In this document: positions 44,628 to 54,200 of the stretch, piece after piece
Position numbering within the stretch: position 1 is the first letter of the stretch
Layout of the letters: every line of letters begins with the position of its first letter
Assembly: GCA_965261105.1 (NCBI GenBank)
Contig: CBDHCM010000006.1
Coordinates: forward strand, 868,001 to 932,000
Origin: Aldehydirespirator sp965261105
GTDB taxonomy: Bacteria; Actinomycetota; Acidimicrobiia; Acidimicrobiales; Aldehydirespiratoraceae
Length of the DNA: 64,000 nt
Direction: 5' to 3'
Notes under the pieces: model-generated
The model's database searches: none
What the model was told of the DNA's origin: nothing
What the model saw: only the letters and a program-made list of their open reading frames with translations
Position numbers and translations under genes: made by a program

Positions 44628-45713
44628 ATGTCGGAGACGACGATGACGCTTAGGCCCAACCTCCCCGGACGGCTGGGCGACCCGGACCTGACCCTGGCCA
44701 CCGACCCGCGCGCTGATCCCCGCCTGGTGGCGGCGCTGGAGCCGCTGGGCCTGGCCGGGCGGGCCGAACCCGTGCCCCTTGACGCCGACTCGTCGCTGGA
44801 GGACATCCGCGCCCTGGCGGCATTGAGCGAGCCGGGCTTCGAGCATCTCTTCGATGTGCTGTTCGCGGCCCTGCCGCCCGTCGGGGGAGTGGAGTCGAGC
44901 ACCGAGGTGATCTCCGGCGTCGACGGCAACGACATCAGCGTCTACGTCCACCAGCCGACCGGCGACGGCGGCCCGTACCCGGGGATCCTGCACATCCACG
45001 GCGGAGGGATGGTGATCCTCTCCGCGGCGGGCGCCCCCTACCGGCGCTGGCGCGACGAGCTGGCTGCTCGCAGGCTGGTGGTGGTGGGGGTGGAGTTCCG
45101 CAACGCGGCTGGAGCGCTCGGCTCCCATCCGTTCCCCGCGGCCCTCAACGACTGCACCTCGGCGCTGGAATGGATGCACGCCCACCGGGACGACCTCGGC
45201 GTGTCGAAGCTGGTCGTGTCGGGGGAGTCCGGCGGCGGCAACCTCACGCTGGCCACCTCGCTCAGGGCCCGTCAAGAAGGCCGTCTCGGAATGATCGACG
45301 GCGTCTACGCCCAGTGTCCCTACATCTCCGGCTGCTACGCCGGCCCGCCGGAGGAGCTGCCGTCGCTGCGCGAGAACGACGGGTACTTCATCGCCAACGA
45401 CACGATGGGGTACTTCGTCGAGGCCTACGACCCGGGCGGGGCGAACCTGCAGAACCCGCTGGCCTGGCCCTGGCATGCTCAAGTCGAGGATCTCGCGGGC
45501 ATGCCGCCCCATGTGGTCTCGGTCAACGAGCTCGACCCGCTGCGAGACGAGGGGCTCGGCTACTACCGCAAGCTCATGGCGGCAGGCGTGTCGGTGTACA
45601 GCCGCACCGTCAACGGAACCTGCCACGCCGGCGACCTGCTGCTGCCGGGCGCCATGCCCGAGGTCTACGCGGCCTCAGCCCGCGACCTCGCCACCTTCGC
45701 CCACACACTCTGA
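44628..45713 (+). CDS. Alpha/beta hydrolase, hormone-sensitive-lipase-type esterase
   Basis: The 361-residue protein has the oxyanion motif HIHGGGMVI (about residue 125), the nucleophile elbow SGESGGGNLTL (about residue 203), and the catalytic Asp and His in NELDPLRDEG and GTCHAGDLL. These are class IV (HSL-like) esterases of short acyl esters. AAGGAG precedes the ATG at 44628. It is 22 bases upstream of a D-aminoacylase-like gene, so they may share a pathway for acylated compounds. Confidence 0.86.
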   Translation: MSETTMTLRPNLPGRLGDPDLTLATDPRADPRLVAALEPLGLAGRAEPVPLDADSSLEDIRALAALSEPGFEHLFDVLFAALPPVGGVESSTEVISGVDGNDISVYVHQPTGDGGPYPGILHIHGGGMVILSAAGAPYRRWRDELAARRLVVVGVEFRNAAGALGSHPFPAALNDCTSALEWMHAHRDDLGVSKLVVSGESGGGNLTLATSLRARQEGRLGMIDGVYAQCPYISGCYAGPPEELPSLRENDGYFIANDTMGYFVEAYDPGGANLQNPLAWPWHAQVEDLAGMPPHVVSVNELDPLRDEGLGYYRKLMAAGVSVYSRTVNGTCHAGDLLLPGAMPEVYAASARDLATFAHTL

Positions 45714-45735
45714 CGCCCACACCGGCCCCGATACC

Positions 45736-47415
45736 GTGCGCCAGCTGATCACCGACGCGCTCATCGTCACCGGCGACGGGGCGACCGAGCCCTACCGCGG
45801 CGACGCGCTCATCGACGGCGACCTCGTGGTGCATTTGGGCTCCGTGCCGCCCAGCGCGGCGGGCGGGGCGGAGCTCACTGTCGACGCAGGTGGCCGGGTG
45901 CTGGCTCCCGGCTTCGTGGACAACCACAACCACGGCGCCCTGGGCGGCACCCGCATCGGCGAACATGGCATCCCCATCAGCTGCGAGATGGCGGTGCGCG
46001 GTGGCGTCACCAGGCGCATCTGCGGCGTGGACGGGCTGTCGCCGGCGCCGGTGGCGTCCGACCAGCGGGCCGAGTACGCCGCACAGCTCGTTCCCCTCGA
46101 CGGCGCCGTGGGCCCCGGAGGCGATCCCGGCGGTGATGACCCGGCCGGCGGCGGCCAGTGGCCGTGGACGACGATCAAGGAGTTCCTGCGGTGGCACCGG
46201 GGCCGGTCGGTGACGGATCTCGGGATGCACTTGGGCCACAGCGCGGTGCGCCGCACCGTGATGGGCAACCTCGATCAGACGGCCGACGACTCCCAGATCC
46301 GGGCCATGGCCGAGGTGGTGCGCCGCGAGGCGCCCTGGTGTCTGGGCCTGTCCACCGGGCTCGTCTACAACCCGGCGGTGTACTCCGACCAGCGGGAGAT
46401 CACTGCCCTGGTGCGGGCGTTCAACGAGGTCAAGCCGGGCGCCCTCTACCCGCATCTTCGCTCGGAGAGCGACGACATCCTGGTCGCCCTCGACGAGGTG
46501 ATCACTGCCGCGGTGGACGGCGGCGGCGGGTACTGCAGCGAGCACTCCAAGATCGCCGGGCGCCGGAACTGGGACCGCTACGACGAGGTGGCGGCCAAGC
46601 TCGACGACGCGTCCGGCTCGGTGCCGACGATGGGCAACATGTACCCCTACACCGCGGGCAGCACCACCGCTGACGCCCTGTTCCCCCCGGAGGTCCGCTC
46701 GGGCACCCGAGCCGAGTTCATGGCCCGGTTGGGCGACGACGACGTGCGCCGGTTCGCCTTCGAGAAGATCTACGGCGACGGCTCCGGCTGGGACAACTTC
46801 GTGTCCTTCTGCGGGGGCCTGGAGGGCGTCCAGATCGCGGGGGTGCTCGAAGGGGTGGGCGACGAGTTCCTGGGCAAGCGCTTCTCCGATGTGGTGCTGG
46901 CTGCGGGGGTGACCGACATGTCCTCGGAGGAGGCCCACGACGCGGTCTGCGACTTCTTCCTCCACAACCGGGGCGAGGTGTCCATCATCAGCCACTACGG
47001 CAACGAGGCCACCGTGGAGCGGTTCTTCCGCCGTCCGAACATGGCTCTGTGCACCGACGGGCTGATGCCGGGGCCGGGCCAGAAGCCCCATCCCCGCTCG
47101 CTGGGGTCGTTTCCCAGGGCGCTGCGCATGGCCCGGGAGCTGGGCATCGACCTGGTCGAGATCGTCCACCGTCTGGCGGTGATGCCCTGTGAGTTCATGG
47201 GTCTGCCGAGCCCGGCGCTGCGAGGGGGCGCCGATGCTTCGCTGGTGCTGTTCGACTGGGACGGCGTTACCGAGTGCAACAGCTACGAGGATCCGCTGGT
47301 CCCGCCCGACGGGATCGACGCGGTATGGGTGCACGGCGATCTGGTCCAGCACGAGGGCCGCATCCACCCGCCCAAGGCCTTCGGCGGCCGCCACCTCCTC
47401 ACCGCCCCCGCCTGA
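45736..47415 (+). CDS. N-acyl-D-amino-acid deacylase family amidohydrolase
   Basis: The 559-residue protein begins with the amidohydrolase composite sheet (LITDALIVTGDGATEPY) and metal-binding APGFVDNHNHG (usually HxH). Later motifs are LGLSTGLVYNPAVY, PHLRSESDDI, CSEHSKIAG, SIISHYGNEA and MALCTDGLMPG with the terminal Asp. These match D-aminoacylase and N-acyl-D-glutamate/aspartate deacylases. The His in HNH at the first site is usual for the subtype. GTG 45736 is the family-consistent start. The stop lies inside the left arm of a terminator hairpin. Confidence 0.85.
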   Translation: MRQLITDALIVTGDGATEPYRGDALIDGDLVVHLGSVPPSAAGGAELTVDAGGRVLAPGFVDNHNHGALGGTRIGEHGIPISCEMAVRGGVTRRICGVDGLSPAPVASDQRAEYAAQLVPLDGAVGPGGDPGGDDPAGGGQWPWTTIKEFLRWHRGRSVTDLGMHLGHSAVRRTVMGNLDQTADDSQIRAMAEVVRREAPWCLGLSTGLVYNPAVYSDQREITALVRAFNEVKPGALYPHLRSESDDILVALDEVITAAVDGGGGYCSEHSKIAGRRNWDRYDEVAAKLDDASGSVPTMGNMYPYTAGSTTADALFPPEVRSGTRAEFMARLGDDDVRRFAFEKIYGDGSGWDNFVSFCGGLEGVQIAGVLEGVGDEFLGKRFSDVVLAAGVTDMSSEEAHDAVCDFFLHNRGEVSIISHYGNEATVERFFRRPNMALCTDGLMPGPGQKPHPRSLGSFPRALRMARELGIDLVEIVHRLAVMPCEFMGLPSPALRGGADASLVLFDWDGVTECNSYEDPLVPPDGIDAVWVHGDLVQHEGRIHPPKAFGGRHLLTAPA

Positions 47416-47462
47416 AATTGACGTAGTTGACTACCTCGTGGGGGGTCAACTACGTCAATTTC
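47414..47462. terminator. 17-bp perfect hairpin between convergent genes, related to that at 20627
   Basis: GAAATTGACGTAGTTGA (47414-47430) and its exact complement (47446-47462) flank a 15-base loop. The TGA stop of the deacylase gene lies at the start of the left arm. The arm differs from that at 20627 by only two compensated positions, and both sites lie between convergent genes. It is probably a bidirectional terminator of a repeated kind. Confidence 0.82.
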
Positions 47463-47486
47463 GTTGGGTCGCGTCCGCGGTCGGCT

Positions 47487-47993
47487 CTAGCCGGCTGGCT
47501 GGTTGATCAAGTGCGTGGCTGCGTTGTCGAAGTGGTCGAACATGGCGGTCCGGATCTCGTCGGGCAGCGGGTGGCCTGTGCCGTCGGCGATGGTGGCCGC
47601 ATCGAGCGAGGCCGTCATGTGCTCCATCCAGGCGTCGCGCTCGGCCAAGCCGATGGCGAAAGGCATGTGCCGCATCCGCAGGCGGGGATGGCCCCTCTCA
47701 TCGCTGTAGTGCGGGGGGCCGCCCCAGTACTGGACCAGGAACCCGGCCAGCCTCCTCCGGGACGGCTCCATGTCCCTGGGGTACATGGGCCGCAGCCGCG
47801 GATCGTCCTCTACCGCGTCATAGAACCTGTCCACCAACTCGTCGAAGAACCGCTGGCCTCCCACAATCTCGTACACAGTCCGGGGCGCCTGCATCGCCTC
47901 GCGTATCGACCCCTTCAGGTTCACGCCCGCCACGTGCTTGTCCTCGCCGATATCGGCGGACTCGGGTTGTGCGGCGTCACCTGGCTCGCTCAC
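47487..47993 (-). CDS. glbO: Group II truncated haemoglobin (GlbO type)
   Basis: The globin part (about 135 residues) shows TVYEIVGGQRFFDELVDRFY, YPRDMEPSRRRLAGFLVQYWGGP and RLRMRHMPFAIGLAERDAWM, with the proximal His in RHMPF and the G8 Trp, as in group II truncated globins. They bind oxygen and may support oxidative or nitrosative stress responses. The start is uncertain: GTG 47993 gives an acidic 33-residue extension, GTG 47933 has a better ribosome site, and ATG 47894 starts at the fold. Confidence 0.88.
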   Translation of the reverse strand: MSEPGDAAQPESADIGEDKHVAGVNLKGSIREAMQAPRTVYEIVGGQRFFDELVDRFYDAVEDDPRLRPMYPRDMEPSRRRLAGFLVQYWGGPPHYSDERGHPRLRMRHMPFAIGLAERDAWMEHMTASLDAATIADGTGHPLPDEIRTAMFDHFDNAATHLINQPAG

Positions 47994-48002
47994 GCCTCGC
48001 AG

Positions 48003-48096
48003 CGTACGGCCACTCACCGGGCAGGCCTGACCTGTCACCTTCCACATCTCTGGGGCCTTCTCCGTACGGCCACGCGCCGCGTCGGGCCGACCTGTC
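48003..48096. repeat. Imperfect 60-bp spaced repeat between glbO and dinG
   Basis: CGTACGGCCAC followed by similar GGGC-GGCC-GACCTGTC segments occurs at 48003-48036 and again at 48063-48096. It lies in the divergent promoter region of the globin and helicase genes. It may hold duplicated regulatory sites; the match is partial. Confidence 0.45.
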
Positions 48097-48116
48097 GATG
48101 AGTGCCGGTACCTTCG

Positions 48117-50024
48117 ATGGCTGTGAGCACCGCAGGAGCAGCCGTCGAAGCGCTTGAGACGGTTGTCTCTGCGATGTCGGGCGGCGGGGAGCGGCGTCCT
48201 GGGCAACGCAGAATGTGCGAGGCAGTCGCGTCTGCCCTTGACCAGGACAGGCATCTGGTAGTCGCGGCCGGCACCGGCACCGGCAAGTCGATGGCCTACC
48301 TCGCGCCGCTGGTGGCGAGCGGAAAGAAGGCTGTCGTCGCCACCGCCACCAAGGCGCTTCAAGACCAGCTTGTGAACAAGGATCTGCCCCAACTCGCCCA
48401 AGCTCTGGCAATGCCGCTCGAGTACGCGGTGCTGAAGGGCAGGTCGAACTACATCTGCCGCAAGAAGCTCGCCGACCTGGCCGCGGCTGCCAGCCGCGAG
48501 CAGGGACAGCTGATCTCGGCGGACTCGGCCCTGGAGGCCGGTCGGGTTCGCGAGCAGGTCGAACAGCTGGCCGTCTGGGCCGACGAGACCCCCGACGGGG
48601 ACCGGGCTGGCCTCGCCTACGAGCCGTCCGCCCGGGTCTGGGAGGCGGTGAGCGTCTCCGGGCGAGAGTGCCCGGGCGCCGCGAACTGCCCGTCGGGATC
48701 CGAATGCTTCGCCGAGCAGGCCAGGAACAAGGCTGCCGACGTGGATGTGCTGGTGGTCAACCACCACCTGTACTGCCTGCATTCGTTCACCGACGCCGAG
48801 ATCATCCCGTCCCACGACGCGGTCGTGCTCGACGAGGTCCACACTCTCGAGGACATCGCAGCCGTAGCCGCCGGAGTGTCCGTCACCGGCAGAAGGTTCG
48901 AGGCCGCGGCCCGGGCAGTGAGGGCTGCGGTGCCGAATTCGAGGACGGCTGATGACGTGGACGCCGCGGGCAAGTCTCTCCGCTCAGCAATCCGTCCCTA
49001 CCGCGACGAGCGGCTGTCGCCCGTGCCCGACGAGCTAGTGGACCTCGCCGTCCTCTGCCGGGGGCGCCTCGACGCCGCCAACGCCGAGGTCCGCGACGCG
49101 TCGGGAGACGACACGCGGCGAGCAATGGCCCGGCGGTCCCTCGCGGCCCTAGCCGAAGACCTCGCCCGGGCGTCGGACCTGGAGACCGAGGACGCGGTGT
49201 GGGTGGAAGGAACCGACCGAAACCCTGCCTGGCGGACCGCCCCCATCGATGTCAGCCCGCTGCTCCATGAGCGCCTCTGGAAGCACACTCCTGCCGTGCT
49301 GACCAGCGCGACGGTCCCCACGAACCTGGTTGACACGCTCGGCGTCCCCGACGACCAGTGCGACGAACTCGATGTGGGCAGTCCGTTCGACTACCGCAGC
49401 AGTGGCCTGCTCTACTGCGCGAAGAGCCTCCCCAACCCGAACAGGCCCGGCAGGGACCGGAGCGCCCACCAGCAGATCGCCCGGATGGTCACTGCGGCCG
49501 GCGGGCGCACTCTCGCCCTGTTCACCAGCTACGACGCCATGAGCCGGGCGGCCGAAGCCGTCCGTGAGCTGATCGACCTGCGCATCTACACCCAGCTCGA
49601 CTTCCCCAAGCAGGAGCTCCTCCGCAGGTTCTCCACCGAAGAGGAGAGCTGTCTGTTCGCGACCATGGGCATGTGGCAGGGCGTGGACGTACCCGGCCGG
49701 TCCCTGTCGCTGGTCGTGGTCGACCGCATCCCGTTCCCCCGGCCCGACGAGCCGCTGATGAGCGCCCGACGGGAGCGGTGCGGATCTGGCGCCTTCCACC
49801 TGATCGATGTCCCCAGGGCGGCGACGATGCTGGCCCAGGGCATTGGAAGGCTCATCCGCTCTGCTGACGACCGGGGCGTCGTCGCAGTTCTCGACTCCCG
49901 GCTGGCGACAGCCGGCTATCGCCAAGGCCTTCTCCGAGGTCTGCCGCCGTTTCGCCGAACGATTGACCTCGCCGAAGTCGAGGCGTTCCTCACCGATATT
50001 CGCCACTCTGCAGAAGCCGCATGA
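48117..50024 (+). CDS. DinG/XPD-type ATP-dependent DNA helicase
   Basis: The 635-residue superfamily 2 helicase has Walker A (AAGTGTGKSMAYLAP), motif Ia (ATATKALQDQLV), a DEVH box (VVLDEVHTLED) in place of DEAH, and motif VI (QGIGRLIRS). Cysteines in YICRKK and CPGAANCPSGSECF fit the [4Fe-4S] site of DinG-like enzymes. These unwind 5'-tailed DNA, D-loops and R-loops. ATG 48117 (MAVSTAGAAVEAL) is preferred to GTG 48102. It is divergent from the globin gene. Confidence 0.88.
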   Translation: MAVSTAGAAVEALETVVSAMSGGGERRPGQRRMCEAVASALDQDRHLVVAAGTGTGKSMAYLAPLVASGKKAVVATATKALQDQLVNKDLPQLAQALAMPLEYAVLKGRSNYICRKKLADLAAAASREQGQLISADSALEAGRVREQVEQLAVWADETPDGDRAGLAYEPSARVWEAVSVSGRECPGAANCPSGSECFAEQARNKAADVDVLVVNHHLYCLHSFTDAEIIPSHDAVVLDEVHTLEDIAAVAAGVSVTGRRFEAAARAVRAAVPNSRTADDVDAAGKSLRSAIRPYRDERLSPVPDELVDLAVLCRGRLDAANAEVRDASGDDTRRAMARRSLAALAEDLARASDLETEDAVWVEGTDRNPAWRTAPIDVSPLLHERLWKHTPAVLTSATVPTNLVDTLGVPDDQCDELDVGSPFDYRSSGLLYCAKSLPNPNRPGRDRSAHQQIARMVTAAGGRTLALFTSYDAMSRAAEAVRELIDLRIYTQLDFPKQELLRRFSTEEESCLFATMGMWQGVDVPGRSLSLVVVDRIPFPRPDEPLMSARRERCGSGAFHLIDVPRAATMLAQGIGRLIRSADDRGVVAVLDSRLATAGYRQGLLRGLPPFRRTIDLAEVEAFLTDIRHSAEAA

Positions 50025-50088
50025 CTGCATCGCGAAACGGCTCTGTTGCCCGGACCGCGGGCGAAGGCCGGACAGCCGAGTCAACCAA

Positions 50089-50991
50089 CTAGCGGGGTGG
50101 TGACGGCATCTCGCGGAACTTGGACGGGTCGTAGGGGGCGCCGCAGCGGTCCAGCGCCGCTCTCCACGACGGGCTGTTGCGCAGTCCCCAGCGGAGGAAC
50201 CGCAGCAGCGTCGACGCGCCCAGGCGGGCGCCGGGGCGGGCCTTCAGGCCGAGAACGCTGGTCAGCTCGGGCGGCATGGTGCTGATCGCTCCCTGCATCA
50301 GCACTGCATAGCCGTATCGCTGGCGGGAGGGCAGGGGCGGCTGTCGTAGGAAGTCCACGGCGGCTCGCATGCCGGGGCTGGGCGTCAGCGCGGGATGGGT
50401 GCGTACCCAGGCGTGCAGCTCCGCCGCGGTCTGGGGCAGGGGAGCTGCTCCGAGCGTGGCGCCCACCTGGGACTGCTCGACCACGAACCGGTCGGCCTCC
50501 GCCTCGGTGAGTCCGAGGCCGAACTCCCGGTACGACACCAGGAACGACTCGGTGAGCGTGTTGTGCACCCAGGCGGCCAGATCCGGCATCGCCGCGTCGT
50601 AGGCCAGTCCGCGGTGCGATGTGCCGCTCACGCCCTCGTGGGCGGCTCGGACCCTGTCGACCGCCTGTTCCACCTCGGGCATGGCCCCGAATGTCGCCGA
50701 CGTCACGTAGAACGCGGTGCGGTTCAGGCGGCCCATCGGGTCGTCGCGGTAGCGGCTGTGGTCGTCGACGCCGGCCACCGCCTCGGGATGGGCGGCCTGG
50801 ATCAGCAGAGCGCGGATGGCTCCCACGAACACGCTCACGTCGCCGATCACCTTCCAGCTCACTGAGCCGGGTCCGCACAGCCCGGCGTCGCCGGGATGGT
50901 CGGCGGTGCGCTGCAACGGCATCTCCCCATGGGAGAACAGCCCGCTCACCGAGGCGCCCAGACGCACCCGGTAACGCTGCAGCGCGTCCAT
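50089..50991 (-). CDS. DUF2236 (MpaB/latex-clearing-type) oxygenase family protein
   Basis: The 300-residue protein has DUF2236 landmarks: WKVIGDVSVFVGAIRALLIQAAHPEAVAGVDDHSRY, with His residues of the putative haem site, LNRTAFYVTSATFG, RVRAAHEGVSG, and LAAWVHNTLTESFLVSYREFG. Relatives include latex-clearing protein and fungal MpaB; most bacterial members have no known substrate. It is convergent with the helicase gene. Confidence 0.82.
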   Translation of the reverse strand: MDALQRYRVRLGASVSGLFSHGEMPLQRTADHPGDAGLCGPGSVSWKVIGDVSVFVGAIRALLIQAAHPEAVAGVDDHSRYRDDPMGRLNRTAFYVTSATFGAMPEVEQAVDRVRAAHEGVSGTSHRGLAYDAAMPDLAAWVHNTLTESFLVSYREFGLGLTEAEADRFVVEQSQVGATLGAAPLPQTAAELHAWVRTHPALTPSPGMRAAVDFLRQPPLPSRQRYGYAVLMQGAISTMPPELTSVLGLKARPGARLGASTLLRFLRWGLRNSPSWRAALDRCGAPYDPSKFREMPSPPR

Positions 50992-51245
50992 GCCCGCACG
51001 CTACCGTCGCCACGATGGCCCGCACCGGCACCTGCGCGGGCGGCGGTTGCGGCGTCGCCATGGCCGAACGCTGCGGTCGGCACCCCCGACCGCGGAGCGC
51101 CGCCGAACGGCGAGTCCCCTCGGACTTGGAGGCCGTCACGCCGGGGTGAACACGCTCTCGTGTGGCTGGTCCTCGCCGGGATGGCCGGTCGCTGTCATGC
51201 CCGGGAATGCACTTTCGTGTCGTAGACCGAAGCTAAGGTTGTTTC

Positions 51246-54200
51246 CTGGCTTCTCAAATCTCCGAGACGGCGTTCAACGCCGAGTTGGCCGGTGCGCTGC
51301 GCGACCGGCACCCCCGATGGGGCGGATCTGCGGTGATCGCGGAGGCGACCGGCGTGTTCCGTGGCGCCGCGGCCCGACAGCCCGACATATTGGTCACCGG
51401 CGAAGGCGGGGTGCCGGTCGTGATCGAGGCCGAGTACGAGCCGGCTCGAAGTGTCGAGTCCGATGCGGTCGGCAGGCTCGGCGAGGTCATCGACCGTACG
51501 GGCCGCAGCGTCGAGGCTGCGCTCGCGGTGCGGGCGCCGACAGAGTTGCGGGACTCGCCTGCCGGGCGCCTGTCCGACCTCGTCTCGTCGGCGGTGTTCC
51601 AGTACTGCTGCTACACGGCCCATCCGGACGCGGGCTCGCCCGGTCGCGGTCCTGCGTCCACAGCGGGAGCGGGAGTGGCGGCTGAGCGCTTCCCGGCAAG
51701 GGGATGGCTGACTGGCGGCGTCGACGACCTAGCCGGTCTCGCCGAGAGGGTCATGCTTCCTGAGTCGGTAATAGCGCAGGGGGCTCTGGCACTTGAGCAC
51801 GGCGTGAACGACGCCGCGGCCGTCCTCGATGGACTGGGCCGGCACCACCAGGCCGTGCTGAGGCGCGTGGCGCGTTCGCTGCGCCAGGACGACGGCGAGC
51901 AGACCCGGCGCATGGCCATGGCGATCTGCGTCAACGCCCTGGTATTCCAGGCGGCGGTCGCCGGCACCCGCGACGCCATCGTCGGCCCGTCGGATCCCTC
52001 GCTTCGCACCGGCGGGGGCAGACTCTCCAAGCGTCGCGTGATGGCGGCCTGGGCCGACATTCTGAGAGTCAACTCCTGGCCCATCTTCGCTGTGGCTTCC
52101 GACATCGTCGCGGCGCTGCCCGCCGGCGCGGCGTCCGACGTGCTCGATCGGCTGGCCGATGCCGCGGAGGAGATGGCCGGTCTCGGTGCGGTCACCACCG
52201 GCGACCTGGCCGGCCAGATGTTCGGCAGACTCATCGCGGACCGCAAGTTCTTGGCGACGTTCTACACGCTTCCGGCCTCCGCGACGCTGTTGGCCGAGTT
52301 GGCGGTCGGCCGCCTGCCATGCGACTTCGGCAGCCGGTCCGAGGCCGTCAGCCTGCGGATGGCGGACTTGGCTTGCGGGACGGGCGCGCTGCTGTCGGCG
52401 GCCTACCGGGCTGTCGCCGCCCGCTACCGGCGGCGAGGAGGCGACGACGAGGCCCTGCACGCGGAAATGATGGAGCAGTCCCTGATCGGCGCCGACATCA
52501 TGCCCGCGGCCACCCATCTGACCGCATCGATGCTCTCGGGCGTGCATCCGTCGGTGGCCTTCGGCAGCACCCGCGTCTACACGATGCCCTACGGTCGCCA
52601 GAGCCCTCTGCGCCCGGTTGCCGTCGGCTCGCTCGAGTTGCTGGGAAACGAGCAGGTGCTGTCGCTGTTCGGCACCGGCCGCACAGTCGCCGCCGGGGCG
52701 GGGGAGTGCTCGGCGGACGACTCCGGGAGCGAGGCGGACGTGCCCGACGGCAGCGTCGACGTGGTGATCATGAACCCGCCCTTCACGCGGTCCACCAATC
52801 ACGAGGGGGCCGCGGCCGGAGTTCCCCGCCCGGCGTTCGCGGGGTTCGACACCAGTGAGGTCGAGCAGCGCCAGATGGCGTCCCGCCTCGACGACATCTA
52901 CCGGGGAATGGACGGGCGCGCCGGGCACGGCAACGCCGGTCTCGGGTCGAACTTCGTCGACCTGGCCCACGCCAAGGTCGAGCCCGGCGGTGTGGTGGCT
53001 CTTGTGCTCCCGGCGGCAGTGGCGTCCGGCGGCGCATGGCACGCCACCCGCCACCTGTTGCGGACCGGATACACCGATGCGCTCGTGGTGTCGATAGCGG
53101 CGGCGGGCTCGACCGACCGCGCCTTCTCGGCTGACACAGGGATGGCCGAGGCGCTGGTCGTCGCCACCAGGCGGGTCCGCCCCGAGTTCGTTCCCGGCGA
53201 CGACGACGTGCTGTGGGTGAGCTTGAAGTCCCGGCCCCGCAGCGCGGTGGAGGCCGCCGAGACCGCGAGGGCCATCGTCGAGATACCCCAGCCGTCTAGC
53301 AGTGCACCGGCGGACTCGACCGACGGACACCCCACGCCTGCAGGGGCTGCTGAGACTGCTCGCCGCTTGCCCACGGCGCGTCGACCCGGCGCGGCAGAGG
53401 ACTCCACGCCTGCAGGGCTCGCTGAGACGGCCGGCGGGGAGGCGGCCGGCCGCTCCTCCGGCCGCCTGCGGGCCGGTGAGGAGGTGATCGGCTGCTTCGT
53501 GCGCGGCGGCTGGGGCGACGGGGGTTGCGTGGGGGTTGCCAACCCCGATGTCATCGAGGCCGCTGCCGCCCTGGATGTCGGCGTGCTGCGCCTGTCTGGG
53601 ATCGACGACCTCCATCTGCCGCTGGCGCCGCTGAGCGACCTCGGCGAGCGCGGCCTCTACCACCTCGACATTGCCGGGCCTGCGCCGTCCAAGGACGGTG
53701 TGCCGCGCGGACCCTTCGACATCGATCCTCTTCCCTGGAACGACGCGCCTCCGTCCTACCCCGTGCTGTGGCGCCACGACGCCGACCGCGAGCGCCGCCT
53801 CGTCGTGGAGCCCGACACTCAGGCGACGGTGCGCCCCGGCCGCCGCGACCGTGCCATCGCGGTGTGGGCCACGGCCACCCGGCTGCACCTCAGCCTTGAC
53901 TTCCGACTCAACTCGCAGTCGCTGGCGTCCTGCCTCACGCCAGGGGAGTGCATCGGTGGCAGGGCTTGGCCCAACTACCGGCTCGGCGGCGCCGACGACG
54001 CTCAGGTCGCGGCGCGCGAGAAGCTCGTGGCGCTGTGGATGAACACGACCTTGGGGCTGGTCGGTTTCTGGTGGCTCGGCACCCGGCAGCAGCAGGGCCG
54101 CGCCGTGCTCACCATCACACGGCTGGGAGACCTGGCGTCCGTCGACCCGCGCCGGCTCTCGACGGAGCAGATGCGCAAGGCGACGGCGATCTTCGACGAG

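Noticed and set aside
42005..44935. 976-codon minus-strand frame across both transporters
   Set aside because: Arg/Gly/Pro-rich shadow in a frame different from the two clear transporter genes.
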